From Emticicia aquatilis (GTDB taxonomy: Bacteria; Bacteroidota; Bacteroidia; Cytophagales; Spirosomataceae), in NCBI RefSeq assembly GCF_014644295.1, contig NZ_BMKK01000003.1:124001-188000 (forward strand): 64,000 nucleotides of DNA. The letters are read 5' to 3'. Within the stretch, counting starts at the first letter, position 1, and every line of letters begins with the position of its first letter. Of the stretch, positions 35,636-45,251 are shown one piece after another. Under the pieces are notes generated by a model that was not told where the DNA came from, did not search any database, and saw nothing but the letters and a program-made list of their open reading frames with translations. A program made the translations under genes and the position numbers.

Positions 35636-37189
35636 TTATTTAATCCTAAACCAATCGAAGTCAGCAAAACCGCCAATATTCTTGGTGGCGTAATTGAAAA
35701 GCCCAAAACGATAACCCATAAAATGGGGGAGTGTATAAGGCATTTTCAGCGGTTCGCCAATTTTCACCCATGATTTTCCATCTAAACTGTAAAAGAAATG
35801 AGCAATATCGGCTCGGTCTTTAAAATTACATTCGGCTTTGAAGTAAACGGTGCTTTGTGAAACTGGGACTTTCTCAATTTCAACAGCTTTACCACCTTTG
35901 GTATTAACCATTAGGATAGATTTTGTGCCATTCTCTATTTTTACACCTACAACACCATAATTCTTTTGGAGTAAACCCAAGCCCGCAAAATCACCTTCTT
36001 TCATATTTGAGACATCTAATGAAATAGCCCCTGTGCTTTCGGGGCCAATCGTGCGTTGGGTAAGTGTGTTTTTTGCTGAAACAAAGGAAGTGTCAATTCT
36101 GCCCGTTTTGAGGCGAAGAAAACCTTTACGCTCGGTAAGCGACCAAAGTGAATTATCAGGATTGTGATTCCATTGCCAAACTAATGGCAAAGCTGGTTCA
36201 CCTTTTTTTCGAGTAAATTCATCAGAATTTACCAAATTTGGAATCAGACTTTTATTGGCAGGAAGGTTTAGACTCATGGGTACTTTACCGTTTTCACCTA
36301 AAATTGGCCAGCCATCTTTCCATTCGACAGGCACATAATAGGGAATACGCCCCACACCACCATAATCACGGAAAAGGTAAGAAAACCAACGTCCATCAGG
36401 TGTATCAATTAAGCCACCTTGAGCTACGCCCAAATCTTGTAAACCAATTTTCCCTTCCCACGGCCCAGTGATTTTGTCGGCACGGTGAATAAGCACCGTT
36501 CGCATTCCGCCACGTGGCCAAACGATATTGAAAAGGTAATATTTGCCATTGTGTTTGAAAAGCTGCGAACCTTCGGCTTGTAACATAATTGGGGCATTGG
36601 CAGCAGCAGAGGCATTTTCAATCAAAACTTTTTCTTCTGTACCTTCCATTTTTCCACTCAAATCTGGCTTTAATTCTATGATTTTGAGTTTTCCTGCACC
36701 GTAAATGAGATAGGTTTTCCCATCATCATCAAAAAAGATGCTGTGGTCGTGGTAAGCAGGGGCAAAGGATTTTTCTTTCCAAGGACCTTTGATATTTTTT
36801 GAGGTATAAATATGTGTTTTGCCCGAAGTAGCCGCAAAAGTGCTGACCATAAATTCGCCATTATGATAACGAATACAACTTGCCCAAGAGCCTTTACCAT
36901 AGGTATTTTGCCCATTGGTAAGGTTCATGGCATCGTTTTCTACCAATCTATCATAGCAATAGCTTTCGAGTTTCCAGTTTACTAAGTCTTTTGAACTCAT
37001 AATTGGCAAACCTGGACTCATGTGCATCGTAGTGCTACTCATGTAATAAGTATCACCCACCTGAATCATCGAAAGGTCAGGAACATCGGCATGAATGATA
37101 GGGTTGTGAGCCACCTGTTCTTGGGCAAAATTTTCTTTACCCAAAAACAGACAGATTGATATGATGATACCCAAAAATTTCAATTTCAT
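35636..37189 (-). CDS. GH43-family enzyme with C-terminal concanavalin-like domain
   Basis: The ATG at 37189 gives a signal peptide (IIISICLFLGKENFAQ) and is preferred over an upstream Met at 37225. The GH43 propeller occupies about 25-310: NPIIHADVPDLSMI with the base Asp, HDHSIFFDDDGKTYLIYG and LQAEGSQLFKHNGKYYLF with acid Glu. The C-terminal 200 residues match the beta-xylosidase C-terminal concanavalin A-like domain (LKMPYTLPHFMGYRFGLFNY). Probable action is removal of arabinofuranose or xylose from arabinoxylan oligosaccharides. The next GH43 gene upstream is a different subtype. Confidence 0.9.
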   Translation of the reverse strand: MKLKFLGIIISICLFLGKENFAQEQVAHNPIIHADVPDLSMIQVGDTYYMSSTTMHMSPGLPIMSSKDLVNWKLESYCYDRLVENDAMNLTNGQNTYGKGSWASCIRYHNGEFMVSTFAATSGKTHIYTSKNIKGPWKEKSFAPAYHDHSIFFDDDGKTYLIYGAGKLKIIELKPDLSGKMEGTEEKVLIENASAAANAPIMLQAEGSQLFKHNGKYYLFNIVWPRGGMRTVLIHRADKITGPWEGKIGLQDLGVAQGGLIDTPDGRWFSYLFRDYGGVGRIPYYVPVEWKDGWPILGENGKVPMSLNLPANKSLIPNLVNSDEFTRKKGEPALPLVWQWNHNPDNSLWSLTERKGFLRLKTGRIDTSFVSAKNTLTQRTIGPESTGAISLDVSNMKEGDFAGLGLLQKNYGVVGVKIENGTKSILMVNTKGGKAVEIEKVPVSQSTVYFKAECNFKDRADIAHFFYSLDGKSWVKIGEPLKMPYTLPHFMGYRFGLFNYATKNIGGFADFDWFRIK

Positions 37190-37263
37190 TTTTTTATTCT
37201 TTTCAGATATGGTCGAAATCACCATTAGTTATTTAAAAAGACTCTTAATTTGCCCTTAGCAGA

Positions 37264-38934
37264 TTATTTCAAAACGGCATCATCACCGCTGTATTTCAAA
37301 TACTTAAATGTGGCGTTATTATCTGATTTTTCGCCATTTGAAGTTGCATACAGAGCAAAAACATTCCCTATAAAGCCACCTGAAACTCTGGTTGATAGAT
37401 GCTTTCCATCTTGGTTTTCAGCCAAAGTCTTAAAGTCTTTGCCGTTTTCAGAAATGGCAAAATGGCATTTATCTGCATTATTGGTGATGCGTAGCACTAA
37501 TTTCCCATTGCCAACGGGTAGCGTATTAATTAACTCCACGTCTTTTTTGCGGTGAACACTCTTGTATAATTCTACCTGAGTTTTACCATCTTTGATTGAT
37601 TTTGCCAAGAAATAATAATGACTTTCGTCTTGATAAATCACTAAGCCAGCTTTCTCTTTTTCAGATTTTGGCGAAAAAACAAGCTCTGTTTCGGCAGTGC
37701 TACTCATGTGCTGCTGGCGTTTGGCAACAAAAGATGGATTGCCGAGTTCTGAAATAGTCTCTGGTTTGAGTTTTAATGTCAATCCATTTTTAGAAGTTTT
37801 GAACGAACTACTATCTACTGTTCGCAAGTGCATCATCGAAAGGTCAAGGCCTTTATCGAACTTCATGGTATAAGAAAAATTGCCATTTTGTGGCAAAGCA
37901 CCTTTTTGTTTTACTTCTTTGATATTGGTTTTGTATTTGTATTCAATGGCTTTTTCTCCGTGTTCAATCATTGGCCAGTCGTTTACCCAAGTAAGCGGAG
38001 CAATAAACATTTCTCGACCAGTATTGTAATAATCGCCTTCGTAAGGGCGAACGGCCAAGAAAATCGAGTACCAATTTCCATCTGGACCTTCAATAAACTG
38101 GGCGTGTCCTGCCGAAGTAATTGGATTTGGGCGGTCGGCTGGTAAACCTCTTTGTGTCAATACTGGGTTTCCTTCATAAGGTACGTATGGTCCCCAAATA
38201 TCTTTACTACGCAATGCCACTTGTGAGTGATTAACCGATGTTCCACCCTCGGCACAGTATAAAATATACCAATCGTTACGTTTCAAAATGTGTGGCCCTT
38301 CTATCCAAACTGGCTTTTTAGTAATATCTACTCCACCGTTTATCAATTGCTTTTTCTCACCAATAGTTTTCAAGTTTTTGTAATCAAACTCATACATTTG
38401 CACAGTGCGGTGGCCGGGGTAAAGTGGCTTATTATCAGGAGCATCACTGTTGTAAACCACATAGGCTTTATCGGTTGCTTCGTCGAAATAAATAGATGGG
38501 TCGATGCCACGAACTTGGGGTATTTTTACGGGGTTGCTCCATGGGCCTGCTGGGTTTGTGGCCGTAACCACAAAGTTTCCATCGTGGTCAATATCAGTAC
38601 ACGTAACATAGTAAATGCCTTTGTAATAAGTAATTGCAGGAGCAAAAAGACCACGGCTCATACGCTCGCCCATGAAATCCATCTGTGATGGACGGCTGAT
38701 TACATTGCCAATTTGTTTCCAGTTTTTCAAATCACGGCTGTGCATGATGGGTAAACCTGGGAAATACGAGAAAGTAGAGTGTACGGAATAATAATCTGCA
38801 CCCACTTTTACGATACTTGGGTCGGGGTAGAAGCCCGTTAATATCGGGTTGGTAAGGGTTACTTGTGCTGACGCTATTTTTACACAACAAACCAGTACGA
38901 TAATGCTACAAATTTTTGATACTGTTTTTAACAT
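37264..38934 (-). CDS. GH43-family beta-xylosidase / alpha-L-arabinofuranosidase
   Basis: A 556-residue secreted enzyme (signal ends KIASAQ). The N-terminal propeller starts NPILTGFYPDPSIVKVGADY, the form seen in GH43 subfamilies 11/12, with the base Asp in YPDPS, the second Asp in RGIDPSIYFDEATDKAY, and the acid Glu in IEGPHILKRNDWYILYCAEG. The C-terminal 200 residues are the concanavalin-like domain that shapes the active site in two-domain GH43 xylosidases. It probably trims xylose or arabinose from oligosaccharides in the periplasm. It is 25 bp downstream of GH95. Confidence 0.93.
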   Translation of the reverse strand: MLKTVSKICSIIVLVCCVKIASAQVTLTNPILTGFYPDPSIVKVGADYYSVHSTFSYFPGLPIMHSRDLKNWKQIGNVISRPSQMDFMGERMSRGLFAPAITYYKGIYYVTCTDIDHDGNFVVTATNPAGPWSNPVKIPQVRGIDPSIYFDEATDKAYVVYNSDAPDNKPLYPGHRTVQMYEFDYKNLKTIGEKKQLINGGVDITKKPVWIEGPHILKRNDWYILYCAEGGTSVNHSQVALRSKDIWGPYVPYEGNPVLTQRGLPADRPNPITSAGHAQFIEGPDGNWYSIFLAVRPYEGDYYNTGREMFIAPLTWVNDWPMIEHGEKAIEYKYKTNIKEVKQKGALPQNGNFSYTMKFDKGLDLSMMHLRTVDSSSFKTSKNGLTLKLKPETISELGNPSFVAKRQQHMSSTAETELVFSPKSEKEKAGLVIYQDESHYYFLAKSIKDGKTQVELYKSVHRKKDVELINTLPVGNGKLVLRITNNADKCHFAISENGKDFKTLAENQDGKHLSTRVSGGFIGNVFALYATSNGEKSDNNATFKYLKYSGDDAVLK

Positions 38935-38959
38935 TGCAATCTTTGTTTATTCGTTAATT

Positions 38960-41416
38960 TTAAAGTGATAAGGTAATGATTTGTCCTTTTTGAGTGGCAA
39001 TATCATACAATTTAGTTGCTGCCAAAGTTGGTGCTTTTATGCTGGCTTTTTCGGAAATGATTGGTTTGGCAGTTTCGTTAAGAAAATAAAACGGATTTGA
39101 ATTCTCGCCTTTTGCCTCTTTTAAAGTTGCTCCATTGGCAAGTTTTAAATCATTAGGTAAACGAAGCCTTAAATTTCCACCAAGCGAAGACTTTACAACC
39201 AATTTTATGAGCTTTGAATCTTTCCAGACCATTTCCATTATCTCAAAACCACCTCTGGCTTTTAAGCCACTGATGCTTCCCGAAGGCCACACATCGGGTA
39301 GTGCGGGTAATAAATGAATCGCTCCGTCGTCGCTTTGCATGAGCATTTCGGTAATGCCCGAAGTACAACCAAAGTTGCCGTCAATCTGAAATGGTGGGTG
39401 AGCATCGAAAAGGTTATTGTAAGTTCCGCCCGCACCACGCTCATTGCCGATTGGTGTAAGCTGATTTTGAATCAATTTATAAGCGTGGTTTCCGTCTTGT
39501 AGCTTTGCCCACCAGTTTACTTTCCAGCCCATGCTCCAACCAGTCGAAACATCACCTCGATAAATCAAAGAGTTTTTAGAAGCTTCAAAAAGTTCGGGCG
39601 TACGATAAGCCGATATTTGATTAGAAGGATAAAGGCCATACAGATGCGAAATATGGCGGTGCTTGTCATTCGGGTCGTCAATATCGTCGAGCCATTCTTG
39701 TAATTGATTATGCTGCCCGATGTGCATGGGTGGAAGCTTGGCTTTCATGATTCTTAAAGTGTCAATAAAAGAAGCATCTTTTTTAAGAATCTGAGCCGCA
39801 CGAATGGCCGTATTGAATACATCGAATACAATTTGATTATCCATCGTAACGCCCGCATCGAGCGAAGAACCATCATGGGCTGCAGGAGCATTTTCGGGCG
39901 AATTGCCAGGGTTTACTACCAACCAATTATTCTTATTTGGGTGAGGAATGAGGAAATCGACATAAAATTGTGCCGCACCTTTTAAGGCGGGATAGGCAGA
40001 AGCTAAAAATGCTTTGTCGCCTGTGTAAAGATAATGCTCCCAAAGGTGCTGACTCACCCAACCACCACCTGCCGTCCACATTCCCCAAAAAGCACCGTCA
40101 ATAGCACCCGTAGCACGCCAAATATCGGTATTGTGGTGGGCCATCCAGCCTCTTGCACCGTACATATCTTTGGCAGTTTGTTGGCCAGTTATCGACAAAT
40201 CTTTCACCATCTGCAAAAACGGCTCGTGCAATTCCGAAAGGTTTGTTTTTTCGGCTGGCCAGTAGTTCATTTCGGCGTTGATGTTGATGGTATATTTGCT
40301 ATCCCAAGGTGGACTTAGACGATTGTTCCAGATACCTTGCAAATTGGCGGCTTGTCCACCTGGCTGAGAAGACGATATTAATAGATAACGCCCAAATTGG
40401 TAATATAAGGCTACCATTTGAGGGTCGTTGGTATTTCTAAAATTATTTAGACGTTCATCAGTTGGTAATTTAGTTGCATCTGTTGTGCCTAAATCTAATT
40501 TTACTCGGTTGAAATATTTTTGATATCCTTTGATGTGTTCGGCTTTCAGATTTGCAAAGGTTTTGCCAAATGCTTTATTCATATAATCTTCGGCACGTTT
40601 TTCTTCGTCTCCACTGATATCGTGGTAATTATTAAAGTTTGAAGCAATCGAAATAAAAATTGTAGCGGCAGTTGTTTCACTGATGCTCAATGAAGTATCG
40701 GTTTTAGCTATTTTTCCACCTTCTAATTTGATTCGAGTGATACCCTTAAACTCAACCATACCTTTTACCCCATCTTGGTCGCTGGTAGTACCATTGATTT
40801 GTAAGTCGAGATTTTTGACCGAAAACTTCTTTATTTTATGTGGAGAACTATAATTTGTTGTGAATGCGAGTGAACCTGCTTTGCTTGCTGTTAATCTCAC
40901 AACAATTACTCTATCGGCAAACGAAGCGAAAGCTTCACGAGAATAGGTTATACCATTTACAACATAAGAAGTTGTCGAAATGGCTTTTTCAATATCTAAT
41001 TCACGGTAATAATCGGTGTAGTTTTGGTGTCCTTCAAAACTGAGGTTCAGGTTACCAACTGGCTGAAACATTTGTCCGTGCGATTTTTTGGTGATAATCG
41101 CCTTATTGGCCAGTTTTTCGGCTTCTTTATGATTTCCCTCAAAAATCATTTTTCTGATTTCGGGCAGAGCAGCCAAGGCTTCGGGGTTATCATTTCGGTT
41201 TGGGCTTCCACTCCAAACTGTATGTTCGTTGAGCTGAATTATTTCTTTTTCAACATTCCCATAAATCATAGCCGCTTGGCGGCCATTACCAATGGGTAGG
41301 GCATTTTCCCATTTTGTACCCGATGGCTGTTTGTACCAAAGTTTGAGATTTTGGCTACTTTGGGAATAGCCAAATTGAGTTAATAGTAATAAACAAAAGC
41401 TAAATACATGCTTCAT
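38960..41416 (-). CDS. GH95-family alpha-L-fucosidase / alpha-L-galactosidase
   Basis: An 818-residue secreted enzyme with GH95 architecture: N-terminal beta-domain (LKLWYKQPSGTKWENALPIG, NEHTVWSGSPNRND) and an (alpha/alpha)6 barrel. The catalytic Asn/Glu/Asp set is visible as NAEMNYWPAEKTN, NPGNSPENAP and DGNFGCTSGITEML. GH95 members act on alpha-L-fucose, and some in xylan loci act on alpha-L-galactose of complex glucuronoarabinoxylan. The xylan-type neighbours favour L-galactose. It is the first gene of the long minus-strand operon and carries an operator copy 99 bp upstream. Confidence 0.93.
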   Translation of the reverse strand: MKHVFSFCLLLLTQFGYSQSSQNLKLWYKQPSGTKWENALPIGNGRQAAMIYGNVEKEIIQLNEHTVWSGSPNRNDNPEALAALPEIRKMIFEGNHKEAEKLANKAIITKKSHGQMFQPVGNLNLSFEGHQNYTDYYRELDIEKAISTTSYVVNGITYSREAFASFADRVIVVRLTASKAGSLAFTTNYSSPHKIKKFSVKNLDLQINGTTSDQDGVKGMVEFKGITRIKLEGGKIAKTDTSLSISETTAATIFISIASNFNNYHDISGDEEKRAEDYMNKAFGKTFANLKAEHIKGYQKYFNRVKLDLGTTDATKLPTDERLNNFRNTNDPQMVALYYQFGRYLLISSSQPGGQAANLQGIWNNRLSPPWDSKYTININAEMNYWPAEKTNLSELHEPFLQMVKDLSITGQQTAKDMYGARGWMAHHNTDIWRATGAIDGAFWGMWTAGGGWVSQHLWEHYLYTGDKAFLASAYPALKGAAQFYVDFLIPHPNKNNWLVVNPGNSPENAPAAHDGSSLDAGVTMDNQIVFDVFNTAIRAAQILKKDASFIDTLRIMKAKLPPMHIGQHNQLQEWLDDIDDPNDKHRHISHLYGLYPSNQISAYRTPELFEASKNSLIYRGDVSTGWSMGWKVNWWAKLQDGNHAYKLIQNQLTPIGNERGAGGTYNNLFDAHPPFQIDGNFGCTSGITEMLMQSDDGAIHLLPALPDVWPSGSISGLKARGGFEIMEMVWKDSKLIKLVVKSSLGGNLRLRLPNDLKLANGATLKEAKGENSNPFYFLNETAKPIISEKASIKAPTLAATKLYDIATQKGQIITLSL

Positions 41417-41514
41417 AAAAGTAATTGGGTAGGATTGGCGTAATTTTTTATAAATTTAATCAAGTTGAGTAGATGATTCTAAAATTGGTCATATTTTATA
41501 TTTGAATGATATAA

Positions 41515-41531
41515 TGTGTCAATTTAACACA
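41515..41531. promoter_or_regulatory. Putative regulon operator, copy 4 (upstream of GH95 operon)
   Basis: TGTGTCAATTTAACACA is nearly perfectly palindromic around a central T. It lies 99 bp before the GH95 start, in the 298-bp gap that otherwise shows no gene. Its right edge overlaps a minus-strand TAnnTTTG element, a position that fits repression of the whole hydrolase operon. Confidence 0.65.
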
Positions 41532-41537
41532 AATATA
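41530..41537 (-). promoter_or_regulatory. Putative -7 promoter element of the GH95 hydrolase operon
   Basis: Read on the minus strand this is TATATTTG, an exact TAnnTTTG match. It overlaps the first bases of the operator at 41515-41531. A TTTG lies 25 bp upstream, somewhat farther than usual for a -33 element. Confidence 0.45.
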
Positions 41538-41670
41538 AATGGATTTATTTATAAATTTTATACAAAAAAACATAAATTTTGTAGGGCAGATAAAATCTGG
41601 ACCTTGTTACGAGAAAGTTTTTCAAGAATTTATCATGGTTTTGTCTTTGTAGTCAATTACATCTTTCCAA

Positions 41671-41701
41671 AAAGCATTGTGTAAGTATATCACAATGCTT
41701 T
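41671..41701 (-). terminator. Rho-independent terminator after the ASPIC/UnbV gene
   Basis: On the minus strand perfect 11-bp arms (AAAGCATTGTG / CACAATGCTTT) with a 9-nt loop end in a short T-run. It lies 14 bp after the stop of the FG-GAP lipoprotein gene and separates it from the GH95 operon. Confidence 0.7.
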
Positions 41702-41714
41702 AGAAATAGATATT

Positions 41715-44700
41715 TTATTTCTTGAAAACTTCTGCACTTGAACTCAGTTTATAAATTTGGCTTTTCCCCGAATTGGCCAACACAAGCAAAGTTTTGGATT
41801 TATTTATAAAAATAGCATTCCTTACGTCACTAATCAGATTTAGGCCACTCGTTTCGTAGTTCACTACACTAAATCCTCCCTTGCCATCACCGAGCAAGAT
41901 AGTGCCTCTTGAAGCATCTTGTCGGCCTTGGTGGGCTTCGTTCGCAAAAAAGTTTCCGCCTAACAACAAATCAATGTTGCCATCGTGGTTGAAATCTTCG
42001 GTAATTATCGAAAAGATGGGCGATTGTTGGGCTTGCCACGGAAGTTTAGCTAAATTAAAGTCTCCTTTACCGTTATTGATAGCTATTGATGAAGTTAATT
42101 CATAAGCTTCCTTTCTGATAACTCCATCTTTTTCAGTTTCGGAGAATAAATCATCAAAAATCACAGAAGAATAATCTTTATAAGTAGTATATTTTTTTCG
42201 GAATGAGTTGATTTGTAGGTTCAGATTCTCTCTTGGATGAATCGGATATAATTTCCCTTTAATGTATTGTCCCATGATTGGGTCAATTCTGCCATTGCTA
42301 TCGAAATCTTTGGCCAGTAGCGTTACTGGTTCTTGTGCGTTTGCTTGATAAAATGAGTTTTTCCCTTCGTTTCCTAAAACCAAATCAAGTAGGCCATCAT
42401 TATTTATATCGGCGGCTTGTACTTTATTCCACCATCCTTCGGTGTGTTCTTTTTGCTGAAGCGAAAATTTGCCTCGATTATTTTTTAAGATTGTCAATGG
42501 CATCCATTCACCCACAAGCACTAATTCTTTAAAGTTATCCTTGTCAATATCAATCACAACGGCATCGCAAACCATGCCAAGATTTTGCAAAAATGGAGCA
42601 ACTTGTTGCGTAATATCGGTGAATTTTCCTTTATCGTTTCTAAGTATATAGCTCTTCGGATTTGTAGGATATTGATTGGGAATAATTCTTCCGCCGATAA
42701 AAATATCAAGGTCGGCATCATTATCAAAGTCGAAAGTTTCAACGACATGGCTGCTTACATTCAGCTTTGGTAAATCATTGGCGAGAGTAAATTTACCTTT
42801 ACCGTCGTTTTTCCAAAGCTGGGGTTGAAATGCCTCTGCTGTCTCCATTGGGCGTTCGCATCCACCACCTGCCAAAATCAAATCTTTGTCGCCATCTTGG
42901 TCGGCATCAAAAAAGTGAATGGCACCAACTTCAATATACTTACTGGTCGGTATCTCCATTATTTTCTCAAATTTACCTTGCTTGGTTTGGGTATAAATTT
43001 GGGTTTCGTTGCCCATGTAAGCCCCACCAATGGCAATGTCTTCCAAACTATCGCCATTAACATCGGCTTTCGTTACGGCTGGACCAAATCTCGAAAGCAT
43101 CTTGTGCAAAGTGGCCAACTCATTGAAATCATTGAAGTTTGATTCTTTGTGTTCGTAATCAAAAACATTCTCAACAAGCTGAAAAATAGGATTTGTCTTG
43201 AAATGCTGCTTTACACGTTCTTTAGCATCAGCATAATTCAAGGTTAGCGTTTTAATTGAATTATCAATATTTACTTTTTTCTGAACCTTGCCGTCGGGCC
43301 AAGTCACAATCAAAGAATCAATTCTTTTAGCATTTCCTTTACCAATCACTATGTTTTTTGACATCGAAGAAAGATAACCTCTGACTGGAAAATGCTCGAA
43401 ATATAGTTGCTCACCATTTATCCAAGCCGAAACCTTCGCACCAATGCCATTGATATTGCTCTTTTGCCCAATGAATTGAATTTTTAGGCTTTGATTTTGG
43501 GTTTGTTTTTCAGTATTATTCCTAAAAATCGAAGCTTCACTATCAATATTATTTACAATCAAATCGAGGTCACCGTCGTTATCGAGGTCTGCAACGGCCG
43601 AGCCGTTGGCATACGAGAGCTCGTCTAAGCCCCAAGTGTCTGATACATTCTCAAAATCAAGGTTGTTTTTATTTCGATAAGCATAGTTTTTAAGCTGAAT
43701 TTCGGGTACTTTTTCAAGTAATTTCAAGCGATTTTCCTCCCTTGCTTCATTAGAACCAAACATACCTTGGCTTCTGTAATAGCTGATAAAATCGAGGTCA
43801 GTCACATTTTTTCTGTAACCATTGGAAATAAAAATATCTTTTAATCTATCGTTATCGAGGTCACAGAGGAGGGTACTCCAACTCCAGTCAGTTTTGGCGA
43901 CCCCTGCCAAAAGCCCATTTTCACTAAACTGTGGAATCCCGCCTCGATTTCCCAAATTAACTTGCAGCATATTACGCATATATTGTAGCTGAAAGTTATA
44001 AGGAGGCTTTATGCTCATTTCTTTTTTGTCATAATCATGCTTACCGAGCATCTGCTTTTGTCTTTCGTTTTCTTCGGGGAGCATATCAAGCTGAAAAATA
44101 TCCACTTTCCCATCTTGATTAATATCGGCAGCATCAACACCCATACCCGACATGGCAGTGTGAGGCATGGCTTCTTTCAAAACATTTGTAAAAGTGCCAT
44201 TGCCGTTATTTTGGTAAAGTACATCGGAGCTTAAAAAATCATTCGAGCAATAAATATCTGGTAAGTTGTCATTATTATAATCAGACACCACAACTCCCAG
44301 CCCGAGGCCTTCATAAAGTATGCCTGCTTCTTTTGAAACATCTTTAAAAACGGGATGGCCATCAACAAGACCGTTGTTTTGAAAAAGTTTGCTGGTTGAT
44401 GGGTGCGAACCATCATCAACCCGTGGTCTTAGATAACTTGGATTTTGGGTATCAGGCGATGTACTCAATAAAAAAACATCGAGGTCTCCGTCGGTATCAT
44501 AATCAAGAAAAGCGGCTTGGGTAGTATAGCCAGCATCGTCAAGTCCATAAGCAGCGGCTTGTTCTTTAAATGTCGGATTTTTAGTTTTTTGATTGATGAA
44601 AAGTAGATTTCGAGTTTCGCTCATAGTCGGATGATATGCTACCGAAATGTATAAATCGTCCCAACCATCATTGTTTATATCTACCACCGAAACCCCATTG

Positions 44701-45026
44701 CACCATCTATTGGTTGTCAGACCAGCCGTTTTTGTGACTTTCTCAAATTTGAAATTTCCCTTATTTAGATACAATTCACAACTGGCCTGATTTCCTGTAA
44801 AAAACACATCTTCGAGACCATCATTGTTGAAATCGCCAATGCCAACACCCCCTCCATTATAGAAATTTGTGAATGTAAAAGCATTCAATTTTTCATTGGC
44901 TTTTAGAGAGTTTATGAAATCAATATTTGTGGCTGAACTCGACACTTTTTCAAACAGTTTGTCAGACTTATGGCCACAGCCAGACAAAAACGCAATCAGA
45001 ATCGAGATGGTTAAAAGGAATTTCAT
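41715..45026 (-). CDS. Large ASPIC/UnbV and FG-GAP repeat lipoprotein (CRTAC1-like)
   Basis: 1103 residues with a lipoprotein signal (lipobox FLSGC). About fourteen FG-GAP/VCBS repeats carry calcium-loop motifs such as DFNNDGLEDVFF, DINNDGWDDLYI, DLDNDGDLDLIV, DADQDGDKDLIL and DFNHDGNIDLLL. An ASPIC/UnbV domain (about 520-600: GIGAKVSAWINGEQLYFEHF, DSLIVTWPDGKVQKKV) lies between the two repeat blocks. It should fold as calcium-stabilised beta-propellers at the cell surface. The function of such lipoproteins is unknown. It is divergent from SusC 3 across a region with two operator copies, so it may belong to the same regulon, perhaps in the place of a surface glycan-binding protein. Confidence 0.9.
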   Translation of the reverse strand: MKFLLTISILIAFLSGCGHKSDKLFEKVSSSATNIDFINSLKANEKLNAFTFTNFYNGGGVGIGDFNNDGLEDVFFTGNQASCELYLNKGNFKFEKVTKTAGLTTNRWCNGVSVVDINNDGWDDLYISVAYHPTMSETRNLLFINQKTKNPTFKEQAAAYGLDDAGYTTQAAFLDYDTDGDLDVFLLSTSPDTQNPSYLRPRVDDGSHPSTSKLFQNNGLVDGHPVFKDVSKEAGILYEGLGLGVVVSDYNNDNLPDIYCSNDFLSSDVLYQNNGNGTFTNVLKEAMPHTAMSGMGVDAADINQDGKVDIFQLDMLPEENERQKQMLGKHDYDKKEMSIKPPYNFQLQYMRNMLQVNLGNRGGIPQFSENGLLAGVAKTDWSWSTLLCDLDNDRLKDIFISNGYRKNVTDLDFISYYRSQGMFGSNEAREENRLKLLEKVPEIQLKNYAYRNKNNLDFENVSDTWGLDELSYANGSAVADLDNDGDLDLIVNNIDSEASIFRNNTEKQTQNQSLKIQFIGQKSNINGIGAKVSAWINGEQLYFEHFPVRGYLSSMSKNIVIGKGNAKRIDSLIVTWPDGKVQKKVNIDNSIKTLTLNYADAKERVKQHFKTNPIFQLVENVFDYEHKESNFNDFNELATLHKMLSRFGPAVTKADVNGDSLEDIAIGGAYMGNETQIYTQTKQGKFEKIMEIPTSKYIEVGAIHFFDADQDGDKDLILAGGGCERPMETAEAFQPQLWKNDGKGKFTLANDLPKLNVSSHVVETFDFDNDADLDIFIGGRIIPNQYPTNPKSYILRNDKGKFTDITQQVAPFLQNLGMVCDAVVIDIDKDNFKELVLVGEWMPLTILKNNRGKFSLQQKEHTEGWWNKVQAADINNDGLLDLVLGNEGKNSFYQANAQEPVTLLAKDFDSNGRIDPIMGQYIKGKLYPIHPRENLNLQINSFRKKYTTYKDYSSVIFDDLFSETEKDGVIRKEAYELTSSIAINNGKGDFNLAKLPWQAQQSPIFSIITEDFNHDGNIDLLLGGNFFANEAHQGRQDASRGTILLGDGKGGFSVVNYETSGLNLISDVRNAIFINKSKTLLVLANSGKSQIYKLSSSAEVFKK

Positions 45027-45148
45027 TGTTATATAAATTGAAATAGATTGTGATTTAAATTAATTATTTCAAGAAAAAGTTCGCCTAATGTCAAAATAGT
45101 ATTATTTAATAAAAAAAAAGTAACATTTTCTTTTTTTGAAAACTATTA

Positions 45149-45165
45149 TGTGTACATTTGACACG
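45149..45165. promoter_or_regulatory. Putative regulon operator, copy 5 (upstream of SusC 3)
   Basis: TGTGTACATTTGACACG is an imperfect palindrome related to the shared motif. It contains TACATTTG (45153-45160), an exact match to TAnnTTTG on the plus strand, so a protein bound here would cover the likely -7 element of SusC 3. Confidence 0.55.
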
Positions 45166-45173
45166 TATTTATT

Positions 45174-45190
45174 TGTGTTACAATGACACA
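45174..45190. promoter_or_regulatory. Putative regulon operator, copy 6 (upstream of SusC 3)
   Basis: TGTGTTACAATGACACA keeps both outer arms (TGTGT and ACACA) and starts 25 bp after the start of copy 5. Two neighbouring copies suggest tighter or cooperative control of the main transporter operon, and possibly of the divergent FG-GAP lipoprotein gene. Confidence 0.5.
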
Positions 45191-45251
45191 ATATAAAATA
45201 AAAGAACTTTATGTTACAAATTCTATAATTTAAATTTCAACTTTTTTCAAA

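Noticed and set aside
6594-45190. Dispersed 17-bp palindromes as CRISPR or transposon-end repeats
   Set aside because: They are widely spaced, unequal, only in promoter regions, and lack spacers, target-site duplications or nearby cas or transposase genes.
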